From assembly GCA_050943575.1 (NCBI GenBank), contig JBMNPL010000001.1, positions 1 to 64,000 on the forward strand: a DNA stretch of 64,000 nt, in the 5' to 3' direction. Position numbers and translations under genes: made by a program. This DNA comes from WRCA01 sp050943575 (lineage in GTDB: Bacteria > Pseudomonadota > Alphaproteobacteria > Rs-D84). The notes beneath the pieces were generated by a model that worked only from the letters and a program-made list of their open reading frames with translations, made no database searches and had not been told where the DNA came from. The first letter of the stretch is position 1; each line of letters starts with the position of its first letter. Of the stretch, positions 42,749-51,602 are shown one piece after another.

Positions 42749-43168
42749 ATGAAAATGCAAAAAATTATAATGTTGGCAGGCGTAGCTGGCTTGTTAGTAG
42801 CATGCGGTGGTGCTAATAAAATTGTTGAACCATCTGATTTGAACGAACAACGTGCTTTTTTTGATTTTGATTCTTCTGTCATTAATGAAGAAGCGCGAAA
42901 TAATTTATTGGGTCAATCTTTGTATATGAAGAATCATCCAGAAACCAAAATTCAAATTGCTGGTAATTGTGACGAACGTGGTACAACAGAATATAACTTA
43001 GGTTTAGGTGCGCGTCGTGCTAATGCAGCAAAAGCTGTTATGGTTAAAGATGGTGTTGAAGCGAAACGTATTTCAACAATTTCTTATGGTAAAGAACGCC
43101 CATGGAAATTAGGTAGTGGTGAAAGCGTATGGAAAATGAATCGTAATGCAACCACAACCGTAAAATAA
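42749..43168 (+). CDS. pal: Peptidoglycan-associated lipoprotein Pal
   Basis: The 139-residue OmpA-like lipoprotein has lipobox LVAC (Cys19) after a short signal peptide, 'FFDFDSSVINEEAR', 'IQIAGNCDERGTTEYNLGLGARRANA' and 'RISTISYGKERP'. It anchors the outer membrane to peptidoglycan. The tolB-pal-cpoB neighbours are absent; pal stands alone with a promoter and terminator. CAAGGGAG lies before the ATG. Confidence 0.95.
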   Translation: MKMQKIIMLAGVAGLLVACGGANKIVEPSDLNEQRAFFDFDSSVINEEARNNLLGQSLYMKNHPETKIQIAGNCDERGTTEYNLGLGARRANAAKAVMVKDGVEAKRISTISYGKERPWKLGSGESVWKMNRNATTTVK

Positions 43169-43194
43169 AAAAGTTCGCTTTTTAGCGATTTTTA
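43165..43194 (+). terminator. Terminator of pal
   Basis: A short TCGCT/AGCGA stem flanked by A-run and T-run just after the pal stop. Confidence 0.7.
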
Positions 43195-43196
43195 TA

Positions 43197-43225
43197 AAGG
43201 ACAAAGGAAAATTCCCTTTGTCCTT
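43197..43225. promoter_or_regulatory. Second strong hairpin between pal and lptF
   Basis: AAGGACAAAGG, loop, CCTTTGTCCTT: a perfect 11-bp stem 3 bases after the pal terminator and 6 bases before the lptF -35. No long T-run follows. It may be a second terminator or mRNA 3'-end stabiliser. Confidence 0.65.
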
Positions 43226-43230
43226 CTTTC

Positions 43231-43259
43231 TTGCAATCTTTTTTTCTTGAGATTATACT
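43231..43259 (+). promoter_or_regulatory. Promoter for lptF-lptD
   Basis: TTGCAA (43231-43236), 17-base spacer, TATACT (43254-43259). The -10 ends 7 bases before the ATG, so the transcript should start at or next to the A of the ATG. Confidence 0.7.
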
Positions 43260-43266
43260 TTGAAGT

Positions 43267-44331
43267 ATGAAGATTTTAGATAGGTATCTATTAAAAAAAA
43301 TTACCTCATTTTTTATAATGTTATTACTAGTTTTAACTGGTCTTGCTTGGATGTTACAAATTTTAACAATGCTTAAGATACTAGTTCAAAATAATGTTAG
43401 CATGGGTGGTTTTTTAGGTCTAACTATGATGATGATACCTTTTATTGCTACTCTTATCATCCCATTTGCTTTATTTATAGTTGTTATGTTTGTTTATAAT
43501 CAATTAATTATAGATCGTGAAATAACTGTTATGGTTGGATCCGGTTTATCGCCCGCTAGGATAGCACGTCCTGCATTATTATTCACAGGTATCTTAACAA
43601 TAATACATATTATTTTAAGTGTGTGGATTGTTCCTATAACTCAAGAAAAATTTTATAAAAAGCAATGGGAAATGAGGTATGGACTAGCTCATCTAGCATT
43701 ACAAGAATCATCTTTTAATGAATTAACAGATAATTTAGTAGTGTTTGTAAATAAAGTTAATGATAAAGATATTTCAGGTTTAATGTTGTTTGATAATCGT
43801 AATCCTAAAAATCAATTAGTTACATTGGCAGAAAAAGGAAAATTGATATCAACCACCCGAGGAATGTCTATTGTTATGGCAAATGGTTCTGTCCAAGCTT
43901 TTGGGGATTCATTTATAATCGGAACTTTTGATTCTTTTGATATGGATATGAATATATCAGATAAACAGACAAAACTCTCTTTTAAAACACGTCGTATTTC
44001 TACATCACAATTGATTAATATGGCAAGCAACCCGGGTGATTTAAAATCATCTGAATACAAACTATTAATGTCAGAGTTATCAAATCGGTTTTTAATGCCA
44101 TTTATGAATTTAGTGTTTGTGTTAATTGCCACATTGGTTATGTTAAAAACATCACTTTTAAGAAGAAGAATTAGTTTGTCCCCATTAATTGCAACAACAA
44201 GTATGGCATTAGCTATGGGTTTATTTATGACTTTTTCTGGTATTATAGAATCGTTTTTTGGTTTGGTTATTTTAACAGTACTAGAATTTGTTCTTATAGG
44301 TATTTTAACTTTTGTTTTGTTAAGAAAATGA
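43267..44331 (+). CDS. lptF: LPS export ABC transporter permease LptF
   Basis: The 354-residue LptF/LptG-family permease has N-terminal helices with MKILDRYLLKKITSFF, 'GSGLSPARIARPALLF', a periplasmic beta-jellyroll (about 135-240) and C-terminal helices with 'ELSNRFLMPFMNLVFVLIA'. It resembles LptF more than LptG. It is followed directly by lptD (4-base overlap). The usual second permease LptG is not adjacent. No Shine-Dalgarno precedes the start; a promoter ends 7 bases before it. Confidence 0.88.
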   Translation: MKILDRYLLKKITSFFIMLLLVLTGLAWMLQILTMLKILVQNNVSMGGFLGLTMMMIPFIATLIIPFALFIVVMFVYNQLIIDREITVMVGSGLSPARIARPALLFTGILTIIHIILSVWIVPITQEKFYKKQWEMRYGLAHLALQESSFNELTDNLVVFVNKVNDKDISGLMLFDNRNPKNQLVTLAEKGKLISTTRGMSIVMANGSVQAFGDSFIIGTFDSFDMDMNISDKQTKLSFKTRRISTSQLINMASNPGDLKSSEYKLLMSELSNRFLMPFMNLVFVLIATLVMLKTSLLRRRISLSPLIATTSMALAMGLFMTFSGIIESFFGLVILTVLEFVLIGILTFVLLRK

Positions 44332-46352
44332 AAAAAAAATATATATTTTTTATTTTAACTTTATTTTTTTATACAGTTGGTAATGCAACTAGTTTGGATA
44401 CAAGTGCGCCAAAAACAATATCTGCACCAAAAATAGAATATAATATTGGTTCTAAATCAGTTAAGACAAGTGGAAATACAAGCATTACAAACCAAACAGG
44501 ACAAAGTATAAGTTTAATAGATGCTTATTTAAGTGAAAAAAACTCCGAAATGTCAGGTAAAGAAGTTGCATTATATCTTACAAAACAGACGCGAATAACT
44601 TCTGAAAATATAGCGAAAAATGGAGATATAACAACGGCGTTACATTTGACTTATACAACATGTGCAAATTGTGGAGACTCTGTAGATGCATGGATGATTT
44701 CCGCATCAAGATTAAAACATGAAGATTCAAAAATGAAGATAACTTTTTATAATCCAGTTTTATGGGTTTATAATGTCCCGCTTTTTTGGTTCCCAACTAT
44801 GAGTTATCCTGATCCACGTGTAAAATACAAAAGTGGTTTTTTATTTCCATATTTAAATTCTACGAATAATATGGGAATGCAATTCAATTTACCTTTTTAT
44901 ATAAATTTTTCAGACAATCATGATGCTACTATTACAGCAGCATATTTGACTAAAGAAAACATGTTATGGCAAATAGAACATCGTTTAAATATGGTGCGCT
45001 CTAATATGATAACAACTGGATCATATACACATAATAAAACAAGTTTGGATAGATGGCATATTTTTAACAAAGACTTAATAGAACTTGGTGATAATGCACG
45101 TTTATATTTTTTCTTTGATAGAACATCAGACAAAACATATTTACAACAATATGATTTTTATAATAATCAACCATATTTAGATTCAGGTGCACGTTTAGAA
45201 ATGTTTACATCTAGAGGATATACAACCATGGATGCACATTTTTTTCAAGAATTGCGAGTTTTAAATCATAATTATACAAATCCATCAGGTGATATATTAC
45301 CTAATATTCATGGCGTTTATCAGACTAAACCAATATTCGGAGATTCTTATTTTTTGTTTATGGGGGATATTTTAGGGATAAATAAAAATAATTCAGCCAG
45401 TCAAAGACTAATAGGGTCAGCTCAAGTAATATCACCTTGGATATTGCCATTTGGTCAAAAATTAACACTTTCAACCTCTGTGCGATATGATGTTTACAAT
45501 TTTATAGATACACCTATTTATGGTGTTTCAAATGATTTTTCAGGAATTCGCACTCGTTTTTTACCATCAGGTTATGTTCAGTGGTCATTACCATTTATTA
45601 AAGGTGGGGATAATTGGACTCATATAATAGAACCAAAGACTAAATTAACAATACAACGTCGTTTAAAATCTTCCAGTTTTGTAAATATAGATTCAGCAGG
45701 TTCTTTACTTTCCGATGTTATGTTGTTTTCTGATAACCGTTTATCTGGATATGATTTGTGGACTAATGGAAATTATGTAGATTATGGTATGGGTTGGACA
45801 GCTTTTTCTATAAACGATAAGCGTTCTGAGTTATTTGTAGGACAAAGTTATGACTTTTTTATTCCTGGTAAATTGGATCCAAATTCCGGGTTTCATAACG
45901 GGGCTTCAGATTATGTTGCGCGTGCCGCCTTTTATTCTGATGAATCATTCAGTTTTTTAAATAGGTTTAGATTTGCTAATTCCGATTTAAGCTTACGTCA
46001 TTTTGAATCAAATGTGCGTTTTGGGATTAAAGATTATATTGAATTAGGGTATATCAGAGCAACACAATTTACAGATGCGCTGGTTTTAGATAGAGTAATA
46101 AGTGAAGCCGTTGTAGGTGGAAGTGTCAAAATTACCGATAGACTTTCTTTTCGTACTCGTATAATTTATAATATATCTGATAGTGGTATACAGCATCTAA
46201 ATACAGGTTTGTATTATGAACATCCATGTTATACTATGTCTTTAGAATATTCCAAGGATGGGGCTGAACGTATTTATCCTGATGGCGAAAATTACTATGG
46301 TGGAACAAGATTAAGGTTTAAATTTGCATTAAAAATCAATGAGGGAAAATAA
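44328..46352 (+). CDS. lptD: LPS-assembly protein LptD
   Basis: The outer-membrane LPS translocon barrel (674 residues) has a signal peptide ending near residue 20 (VGNATS), an N-terminal OstA jellyroll ('APKIEYNIGSKSVKTSGN'), a conserved CANC cysteine pair (about 113-116) and a C-terminal barrel ending in a phenylalanine-containing strand. It is shorter than E. coli LptD (784), typical of small alphaproteobacterial forms. It needs LptE, which is not visible. It overlaps lptF by 4 bases and is followed directly by the SurA-like gene. Confidence 0.9.
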   Translation: MKKKYIFFILTLFFYTVGNATSLDTSAPKTISAPKIEYNIGSKSVKTSGNTSITNQTGQSISLIDAYLSEKNSEMSGKEVALYLTKQTRITSENIAKNGDITTALHLTYTTCANCGDSVDAWMISASRLKHEDSKMKITFYNPVLWVYNVPLFWFPTMSYPDPRVKYKSGFLFPYLNSTNNMGMQFNLPFYINFSDNHDATITAAYLTKENMLWQIEHRLNMVRSNMITTGSYTHNKTSLDRWHIFNKDLIELGDNARLYFFFDRTSDKTYLQQYDFYNNQPYLDSGARLEMFTSRGYTTMDAHFFQELRVLNHNYTNPSGDILPNIHGVYQTKPIFGDSYFLFMGDILGINKNNSASQRLIGSAQVISPWILPFGQKLTLSTSVRYDVYNFIDTPIYGVSNDFSGIRTRFLPSGYVQWSLPFIKGGDNWTHIIEPKTKLTIQRRLKSSSFVNIDSAGSLLSDVMLFSDNRLSGYDLWTNGNYVDYGMGWTAFSINDKRSELFVGQSYDFFIPGKLDPNSGFHNGASDYVARAAFYSDESFSFLNRFRFANSDLSLRHFESNVRFGIKDYIELGYIRATQFTDALVLDRVISEAVVGGSVKITDRLSFRTRIIYNISDSGIQHLNTGLYYEHPCYTMSLEYSKDGAERIYPDGENYYGGTRLRFKFALKINEGK

Positions 46353-47174
46353 ATGAGAAAAATACTTTTGTTTTTAATTTTATTTTTAGCACCTTATACA
46401 TTAAATGCCGCTAGTGTTATTGCAACTATAAATGGAACCCCAATAACAGATGCGGATATAGATGCCAGGGTAAAATTAATGAACGCCCAAGGACATAGTT
46501 ATATCGATAATCGTAGACGCGCACTAAATAACATTATAGATGATAACGTAAAAATAAAACATGCTGAAAACTTTAAAATTATCCCGACAGATAGTGAGGT
46601 AAACAAACAGTTAAAACAAATGGGCTTATCTGGTTTATCTGAAACTGATCGAGAAATGGCAAGATTTGCTATACGTGCAGATATGGCATGGCAAATGATT
46701 ATTGCACGTACAATAATCCCAACTATTGTTATATCCAAAGAAGAAATAGCAAATGAAGTGGCAGAAATTGAACGTGTTAAGGGGTTGCCATTAGAAATAA
46801 CCTTCATTCGATTGTTAAACGTGCCAGAATCGGTTGCAAAAGTTTTAACTTCACCAAAAAATTGTGAAGATGCGATTCGTATGGCTGAAAATTTAGGTGG
46901 TTCCCCACAAAAATTAGTGTTGCCACAGTATGAACTTTCAAGCGATATTCGCTCCCAAATGGCTGGTTTAGATCTTTTAAGATGGTCCGAAAAAAAAGAC
47001 AATTCAATTATTTTAATTTGTAGCAAAAAGAAAATGAAAGAATATGCCCAATTAGATGAAGTTTTAGAGCGTAATGCTATATGGAAAAAAGCCATGTTTC
47101 AAGGCGATCAACAATTAAAACAACTACGTAGAAAGGCGGTAGTTGTTATTATGGACAATAGGTATAAAATTTAA
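46353..47174 (+). CDS. SurA-like periplasmic chaperone without a parvulin domain
   Basis: The 273-residue protein has a signal peptide (ending near NAAS, residue 20), then a SurA N-terminal-type module: 'VIATINGTPITDADIDARVKLM', a helical bundle (about 45-130), and a C-terminal region 'QYELSSDIRSQMAGLDLL'. The PPIase (rotamase) domain is absent. Position after lptD matches surA in many proteobacteria, where SurA folds LptD and porins. Assignment rests on the N-domain and context. It overlaps rlmN by one base. Confidence 0.78.
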   Translation: MRKILLFLILFLAPYTLNAASVIATINGTPITDADIDARVKLMNAQGHSYIDNRRRALNNIIDDNVKIKHAENFKIIPTDSEVNKQLKQMGLSGLSETDREMARFAIRADMAWQMIIARTIIPTIVISKEEIANEVAEIERVKGLPLEITFIRLLNVPESVAKVLTSPKNCEDAIRMAENLGGSPQKLVLPQYELSSDIRSQMAGLDLLRWSEKKDNSIILICSKKKMKEYAQLDEVLERNAIWKKAMFQGDQQLKQLRRKAVVVIMDNRYKI

Positions 47175-48235
47175 TGAAACAAGTTCTTTTTAACCTTACT
47201 CAACCTGAATTAGAAAAGTTTATAACAGATTTGGGACAACCAAAATTCCGTACAAAGCAGATTTTAGAATGGCTCGCGCGTGGTGCCCCAGATTTTTTAG
47301 TAATGAAAAATTTACCAGAATCATTACGTATACAGCTGAACAAAATCGCGACCACCCTGCCCTGTAAAATAATACAAAAATTAACATCAATAGATGAACA
47401 AACAACCAAATTTTTGTTAAAATTATATGATGGCGAATTAATAGAATCAGTTTTAATGCGTACAAATTACGGTAATAGTGTATGTATTTCTAGTCAAGTT
47501 GGTTGCGCTATGGGGTGTAAATTCTGTGCTAGTACATTACTGGGATTAAAAAGAAACTTGACCACAAATGAAATGTTGGCTCAAGTTTTAATTTCACAAT
47601 GGGTATTACGTGGCGCTGATAAAACACAAAAATCAAATGGTGACCCGAATAACAATGATGTGTCTCATGTGGTTGTTATGGGCACAGGTGAACCATTGCA
47701 AAATTTAGAAAACTTAAAAGGTTTTTTAGAACGTATAAATTCCGAATTAAATATAGGTTGGCGACGTATAACAGTATCAACTTGTGGAATAGTTTCAGGG
47801 ATTAATGAACTTATAAAATGGGGACGTCCGATAAATTTGGCTATTTCTTTACATGCTGCCACTAATAGCACACGTAATGAATTAATGCCGATTAACAAAA
47901 TATATAATTTAAATGAAGTTCTAGATGCCGCATTTCGATTTTCAGAAAAAACAGGTCGACAAATAATGATAGAATATATTTTACTAGCTAATAAAAACGA
48001 TTCGGAACAAGATGCTGAAAATTTAATCAAATTACTAAAAGGTAAAAATTGCATGGTTAATATAATTCCATGGAACACGGTTTCTGAACGTAATTTTATC
48101 GCACCCAGCACTAATATAATTCACAAATTTCAAAATATATTATTAAAAAATAGTATTCATGTACGAATTCGCCGAGAACGTGGCGCTGATATTAATAGTG
48201 CTTGTGGACAATTACGAATAAATAATATTGTATAA
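47174..48235 (+). CDS. rlmN: Dual-specificity 23S rRNA/tRNA adenine-C2 methyltransferase RlmN
   Basis: This radical SAM enzyme (353 residues) methylates A2503 of 23S rRNA and A37 of some tRNAs. The CxxxCxxC cluster motif CAMGCKFC is at 111-118, with 'VVMGTGEPLQNLENL', and a C-terminal methyl-accepting cysteine in SACGQL (Cys344). The start overlaps the previous stop (TAATG). Followed by a terminator hairpin. Confidence 0.96.
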   Translation: MKQVLFNLTQPELEKFITDLGQPKFRTKQILEWLARGAPDFLVMKNLPESLRIQLNKIATTLPCKIIQKLTSIDEQTTKFLLKLYDGELIESVLMRTNYGNSVCISSQVGCAMGCKFCASTLLGLKRNLTTNEMLAQVLISQWVLRGADKTQKSNGDPNNNDVSHVVVMGTGEPLQNLENLKGFLERINSELNIGWRRITVSTCGIVSGINELIKWGRPINLAISLHAATNSTRNELMPINKIYNLNEVLDAAFRFSEKTGRQIMIEYILLANKNDSEQDAENLIKLLKGKNCMVNIIPWNTVSERNFIAPSTNIIHKFQNILLKNSIHVRIRRERGADINSACGQLRINNIV

Positions 48236-48248
48236 TCAATAACTTATC

Positions 48249-48276
48249 AATTATTTCTTGAGAAATAATTTTATTC
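48249..48276 (+). terminator. Terminator of the lptF-rlmN operon
   Basis: AATTATTT, loop CTTGAG, AAATAATT and a T-rich tail, 14 bases after the rlmN stop. Confidence 0.6.
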
Positions 48277-48305
48277 TTGCCAAAATTATATATTTTAGGT
48301 ATTTT
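48277..48305 (+). promoter_or_regulatory. Promoter for parA-parB-gpsA
   Basis: TTGCCA (48277-48282), 17-base spacer, TATTTT (48300-48305), then GAAGGAAAT before the parA ATG. Confidence 0.5.
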
Positions 48306-48325
48306 TATAACGAAGGAAATAAAAA

Positions 48326-49111
48326 ATGGCAAAAATAATCGCGTTTGCAAATCAAAAGGGTGGGGTTGGAAAAACAACAACCGCTATAAATATCGGTGCT
48401 TCTTTAGCCGCAATAAAACGCCGTGTTTTGTTAATTGATCTAGATGCTCAAGGGAATGCTGGGACAGGTCTCGGGTTTGTTCGTGCATCGCATACACAAA
48501 ATGTTTATAATGTAATTATGGGCTTAGATTCTGCAGCAAATAACATTCTTTCGACTGCTATACAAAATATGCATATTTTGCCCAGTAGTCAGCAATTATC
48601 CGGTGCAGAAGTAGAATTGTTAGATATAAATAATCGTGAATATCGACTACGTGATGCTTTGGTTCCGATTGTTGAACATTATGATTATATTTTGTTAGAT
48701 TGTCCCCCTGCTCTAGGATTTTTAACATTAAACGCATTAACTACAGCAGATTCTTTGATTGTTCCATTACAGTGTGAATTTTTTGCTTTGGAAGGTATTC
48801 AAAGTTTGATGGGGACTGTTAATGAAGTTCAAAAAAAATGGAATCAAGGTTTAGGTGTTTTAGGCATTGTTTTAACAATGTATGATCGGCGTTATGTATT
48901 AACCAAGGCCGTAGAAGAGGATGTTCGTAAAACTTTTGGCGAAAAAGTTTTTAAAACGGTTATTCCAAGAAACGTTAGGATTTCAGAGGCCCCAAGCCAT
49001 GGGAAACCTGCTTTATTTTATGATTTTAATTCTCCTGGAGCTCAAGCTTATTTGCGTTTAGCATCCGAGATTGTAAATATTTGTGGTGACAAGGGAGGTA
49101 TAAATGTCTAA
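48326..49111 (+). CDS. parA: Chromosome-partitioning ATPase ParA (Soj)
   Basis: This 261-residue deviant Walker A ATPase moves ParB-parS complexes. KGGVGKTT is at 11-18, with 'VLLIDLDAQGNAGTGLG' and LLDCPPALGF. GAAGGAAAT precedes the ATG. It overlaps parB by 8 bases, the standard chromosomal arrangement. In most Alphaproteobacteria it lies by mnmE-mnmG-rsmG; here rsmG is 2 kb downstream and mnmG is elsewhere. Confidence 0.96.
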   Translation: MAKIIAFANQKGGVGKTTTAINIGASLAAIKRRVLLIDLDAQGNAGTGLGFVRASHTQNVYNVIMGLDSAANNILSTAIQNMHILPSSQQLSGAEVELLDINNREYRLRDALVPIVEHYDYILLDCPPALGFLTLNALTTADSLIVPLQCEFFALEGIQSLMGTVNEVQKKWNQGLGVLGIVLTMYDRRYVLTKAVEEDVRKTFGEKVFKTVIPRNVRISEAPSHGKPALFYDFNSPGAQAYLRLASEIVNICGDKGGINV

Positions 49112-49976
49112 ATTTGGATTAGGTCGCGGATTAGCTGATTTGCAAAAAGAAATGGGTATAATGCCTGAAATATCTGTTTTATCCGGTGTGGAAAGAGTTG
49201 TTGTTCGTAATATTCCGATTGTGGCAATAAAGCCAAATCCAAATCAGCCAAGAAAATCATTTGCACCTCAGGAATTAGAAGAGTTAGCAAATTCAATACG
49301 TGAAAAAGGTGTTTTGCAACCGATTTTAATTCGCAGTATTACAGATAAAAACAACCAATATGAAATTATCGCTGGTGAACGTCGTTGGCGTGCCAGTAAA
49401 ATGGCAGGATTGGCTGAAATACCAGCATTAGTGAAAAAATTAGATGAGATTGGCGCAGCTGAAATAGCCTTGATAGAAAACGTCCAGCGGACAGATTTAA
49501 ACGCGATAGAAGAAGCTGTAGCATATGAAAATTTGATGGAAAAGGCTGGTTATTCGCATGAAGATATATCTCGTTTAATTGGCAAATCAATTAGTTATTT
49601 GCGTAATATTTTACGTTTATCTACATTACCAAAATCTGTTAAACAGATGGTGATAGATGGAAGGTTGTCTGCCACACATGCAAGAACTTTAGCTGTTGCA
49701 GATAATCCAGAATTATTAGCAAAAAAAATACTTACTGAAAATTTATCTGTAAAAGAAACAGAAAATTTAGTTAAAAAATCAAAAAGAAGTGATAAAAGCA
49801 GATCATTTTCTGGAAATAGTCAAAATTTGATAGAAATACAAAAGCTTGAAAAACAGATTAAAAAAAATATAGGTGTTTCTACAAAGATATTAATAAAAAG
49901 AAATGGCTCAGGGAGATTAGTTTTGAGTTTTGCTAATCGTGCTGAATTTGAAAAAATAATAGGTAAATTACAATGA
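49104..49976 (+). CDS. parB: Chromosome-partitioning protein ParB (Spo0J)
   Basis: ParB (290 residues) binds parS and forms a CTP-dependent sliding clamp. It contains the N-terminal ParB/Srx fold with the 'GERRWRASKMAGL' motif (about 92-104), NVQRTDLNAIEEA, and the helix-turn-helix 'HEDISRLIGKSISYLRNILRL'. A C-terminal dimerisation domain is present. No convincing parS site was found in the window. It overlaps gpsA by 4 bases. Confidence 0.96.
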   Translation: MSKFGLGRGLADLQKEMGIMPEISVLSGVERVVVRNIPIVAIKPNPNQPRKSFAPQELEELANSIREKGVLQPILIRSITDKNNQYEIIAGERRWRASKMAGLAEIPALVKKLDEIGAAEIALIENVQRTDLNAIEEAVAYENLMEKAGYSHEDISRLIGKSISYLRNILRLSTLPKSVKQMVIDGRLSATHARTLAVADNPELLAKKILTENLSVKETENLVKKSKRSDKSRSFSGNSQNLIEIQKLEKQIKKNIGVSTKILIKRNGSGRLVLSFANRAEFEKIIGKLQ

Positions 49977-50869
49977 AAGTCGGAATAATTGGTGCTGGCG
50001 CTTGGGGAACAGCATTAGCAAATATAGTAGCACATTCTGGTAATCAGGTTGTTTTATGGTCGCATAATAATAAAAATGAGATTAATAAAAAACGTCGAAA
50101 TTTTAGGTTACCTGGAGTTATTATTTCGCAAGAAATAGTTGTGACAGATAAAATAATAGATATTTCCAAGACTGATATTTGGTTATTAGCCACCCCAACA
50201 AAATTTTTTAAAAACACAGTTAAAAAGTGTCAGTCTTTTTGGAATAAACAACCTATAATTATTTGTTCTAAAGGAATAGAACCAAAATCAGGCAAGTTAT
50301 TATCAGAGGTTGTGAATGATATTATTAAAGGGTCTGAAAAGTATATTGGTATACTGTCTGGGCCACAATTTGCACATGAGGTGGCGTTGGGAAAATTAAC
50401 TGGTAGTACAATTGCTGGTAGCGCAAATGTTCGAAAACTAGCACATTTTGCATTAAAAGAATTTTATTTAGAAGATTCTTCTGATATTAATGGTGTGCAA
50501 ATTTGTGGTGCTGGGAAAAATGCGATTGCTATATTGTTGGGATATTTAGATGGTATTAATGCAGGAGAAAATGAGAGAGCATTAAAATTGACATTGGTCT
50601 GGCAAGAAATTATACAATTTGGCCGGCTTTTTGGGGCAAATATAAAAACTTTTAATATGCTTTGTGGTATTGGGGATTTATTTTTAACAGCATCAAGTAA
50701 AACTAGTCGTAATTATTCAGCAGGACTATCCATCGCAAAAAAAGAAAAAATAAAAGGTACTGTTGAAGGTGTTGCGGCATTAAAATGGATTGTAAAAATT
50801 TCTAATTCTAATAATTTAGATTTAAAAATTTTGAAAGATTTTTATAAATCGAATTCATTATTTTTTTAA
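49973..50869 (+). CDS. gpsA: Glycerol-3-phosphate dehydrogenase [NAD(P)+]
   Basis: GpsA (298 residues) makes glycerol-3-phosphate for phospholipids. It has the Rossmann motif GAGAWGTALA (7-16), SGPQFAHEVA in place of the usual SGPSFAxEV, and 'GIGDLFLTASSKTSRNYSAG' (catalytic region). The length is slightly short at the C-terminus (usually about 330). It is coupled to parB by a 4-base overlap, an unusual partner. Confidence 0.94.
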   Translation: MKVGIIGAGAWGTALANIVAHSGNQVVLWSHNNKNEINKKRRNFRLPGVIISQEIVVTDKIIDISKTDIWLLATPTKFFKNTVKKCQSFWNKQPIIICSKGIEPKSGKLLSEVVNDIIKGSEKYIGILSGPQFAHEVALGKLTGSTIAGSANVRKLAHFALKEFYLEDSSDINGVQICGAGKNAIAILLGYLDGINAGENERALKLTLVWQEIIQFGRLFGANIKTFNMLCGIGDLFLTASSKTSRNYSAGLSIAKKEKIKGTVEGVAALKWIVKISNSNNLDLKILKDFYKSNSLFF

Positions 50870-50979
50870 TATGTTTTTATTTGAGAAGTATTTATATAAA
50901 TTCATAATAAACAAATCAAAAATCTTATTAAAAATAATTTTTATAAATATAATTTAGTCATATAATTTTTAATTATGAT

Positions 50980-51567
50980 CTAATTTGATTTTATATTATA
51001 AATATTTATAATAAAACCATCACCAGTTTTTGATGAAATCAAACGATAATTAAACTTATATTTTTTTCGCGCCTCAATAATTTCTTCTTGGATTTTCGCG
51101 CCTTTTAATAAATATGCAGATGTTGCAAATGCGGCAATATAATCCAGTATGTTTTTTAGTGATGAAAAAGCTCTGGCTGTAAAAATAATTTTTTTTGAAG
51201 GGTTGAATTTTGTTTGTTTTAAGTATATTTCAACTCTTTCATTTACTATAGTTAAATTTGGTAAAGCTAATTTTGATTTTACTTCATTTAAAAATCGAGT
51301 TTTTTTACTAATTGATTCAATAGCGATAACTTGCCACCCTAAGATAGCTAAAACAACAGATGGGAAACCTGCCCCGCTACCTAGGTCTATAATAATTATA
51401 TTTTTGGATTTAGGTAAATAGTCAGCAAGTTGGGCAGAATCATCGATGTGTCTGTTTTGTATATTATCTAGTGTACTAGATGCAATTAAATTCATTTTTG
51501 TCTGCCATTCTCGCAGAATTTGTGAATATAAATCAAATTTTTCTTGTATTTCTGGTTCGTATTTCAT
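50980..51567 (-). CDS. rsmG: 16S rRNA (guanine-527-N7)-methyltransferase RsmG (GidB)
   Basis: The 195-residue SAM methyltransferase has 'LREWQTKMNLIASSTLDNIQNRHIDDS' and the SAM loop DLGSGAGFPSVVLAI, both typical of RsmG. Loss of this enzyme gives low-level streptomycin resistance in other bacteria. ATG 51567 lies 14 bases from the divergent TPR gene and has a TATAAT 6 bases upstream and no Shine-Dalgarno, so the mRNA is likely leaderless. Confidence 0.95.
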   Translation of the reverse strand: MKYEPEIQEKFDLYSQILREWQTKMNLIASSTLDNIQNRHIDDSAQLADYLPKSKNIIIIDLGSGAGFPSVVLAILGWQVIAIESISKKTRFLNEVKSKLALPNLTIVNERVEIYLKQTKFNPSKKIIFTARAFSSLKNILDYIAAFATSAYLLKGAKIQEEIIEARKKYKFNYRLISSKTGDGFIINIYNIKSN

Positions 51568-51572
51568 AAACT
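51544..51572 (+). promoter_or_regulatory. Candidate promoter of the TPR gene
   Basis: TTGTAT (51544-51549), 17-base spacer, TAAACT (51567-51572), 9 bases before the ATG, inside the rsmG 5' end. An alternative TATACT abuts the ATG. Confidence 0.4.
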
Positions 51573-51573
51573 G

Positions 51574-51602
51574 ATTATACTATGAAAATATTAAGAAACC
51601 AA
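51574..51602 (-). promoter_or_regulatory. Promoter of rsmG
   Basis: Minus strand TTGGTT (51597-51602), 17-base spacer, TATAAT (51574-51579), 6 bases before the rsmG ATG. It overlaps the TPR gene start. Confidence 0.65.

Noticed and set aside
42673..42882. 70-residue N-terminal extension of the UDG-like protein
   Set aside because: It runs antisense through the pal promoter and signal-peptide region; ATG 42672 has a good ribosome site.
46499..47095. 198-residue minus-strand ORF opposite the SurA-like gene
   Set aside because: It is a shadow frame inside a gene with a signal peptide, proper start and operon spacing; it has no recognisable domain.
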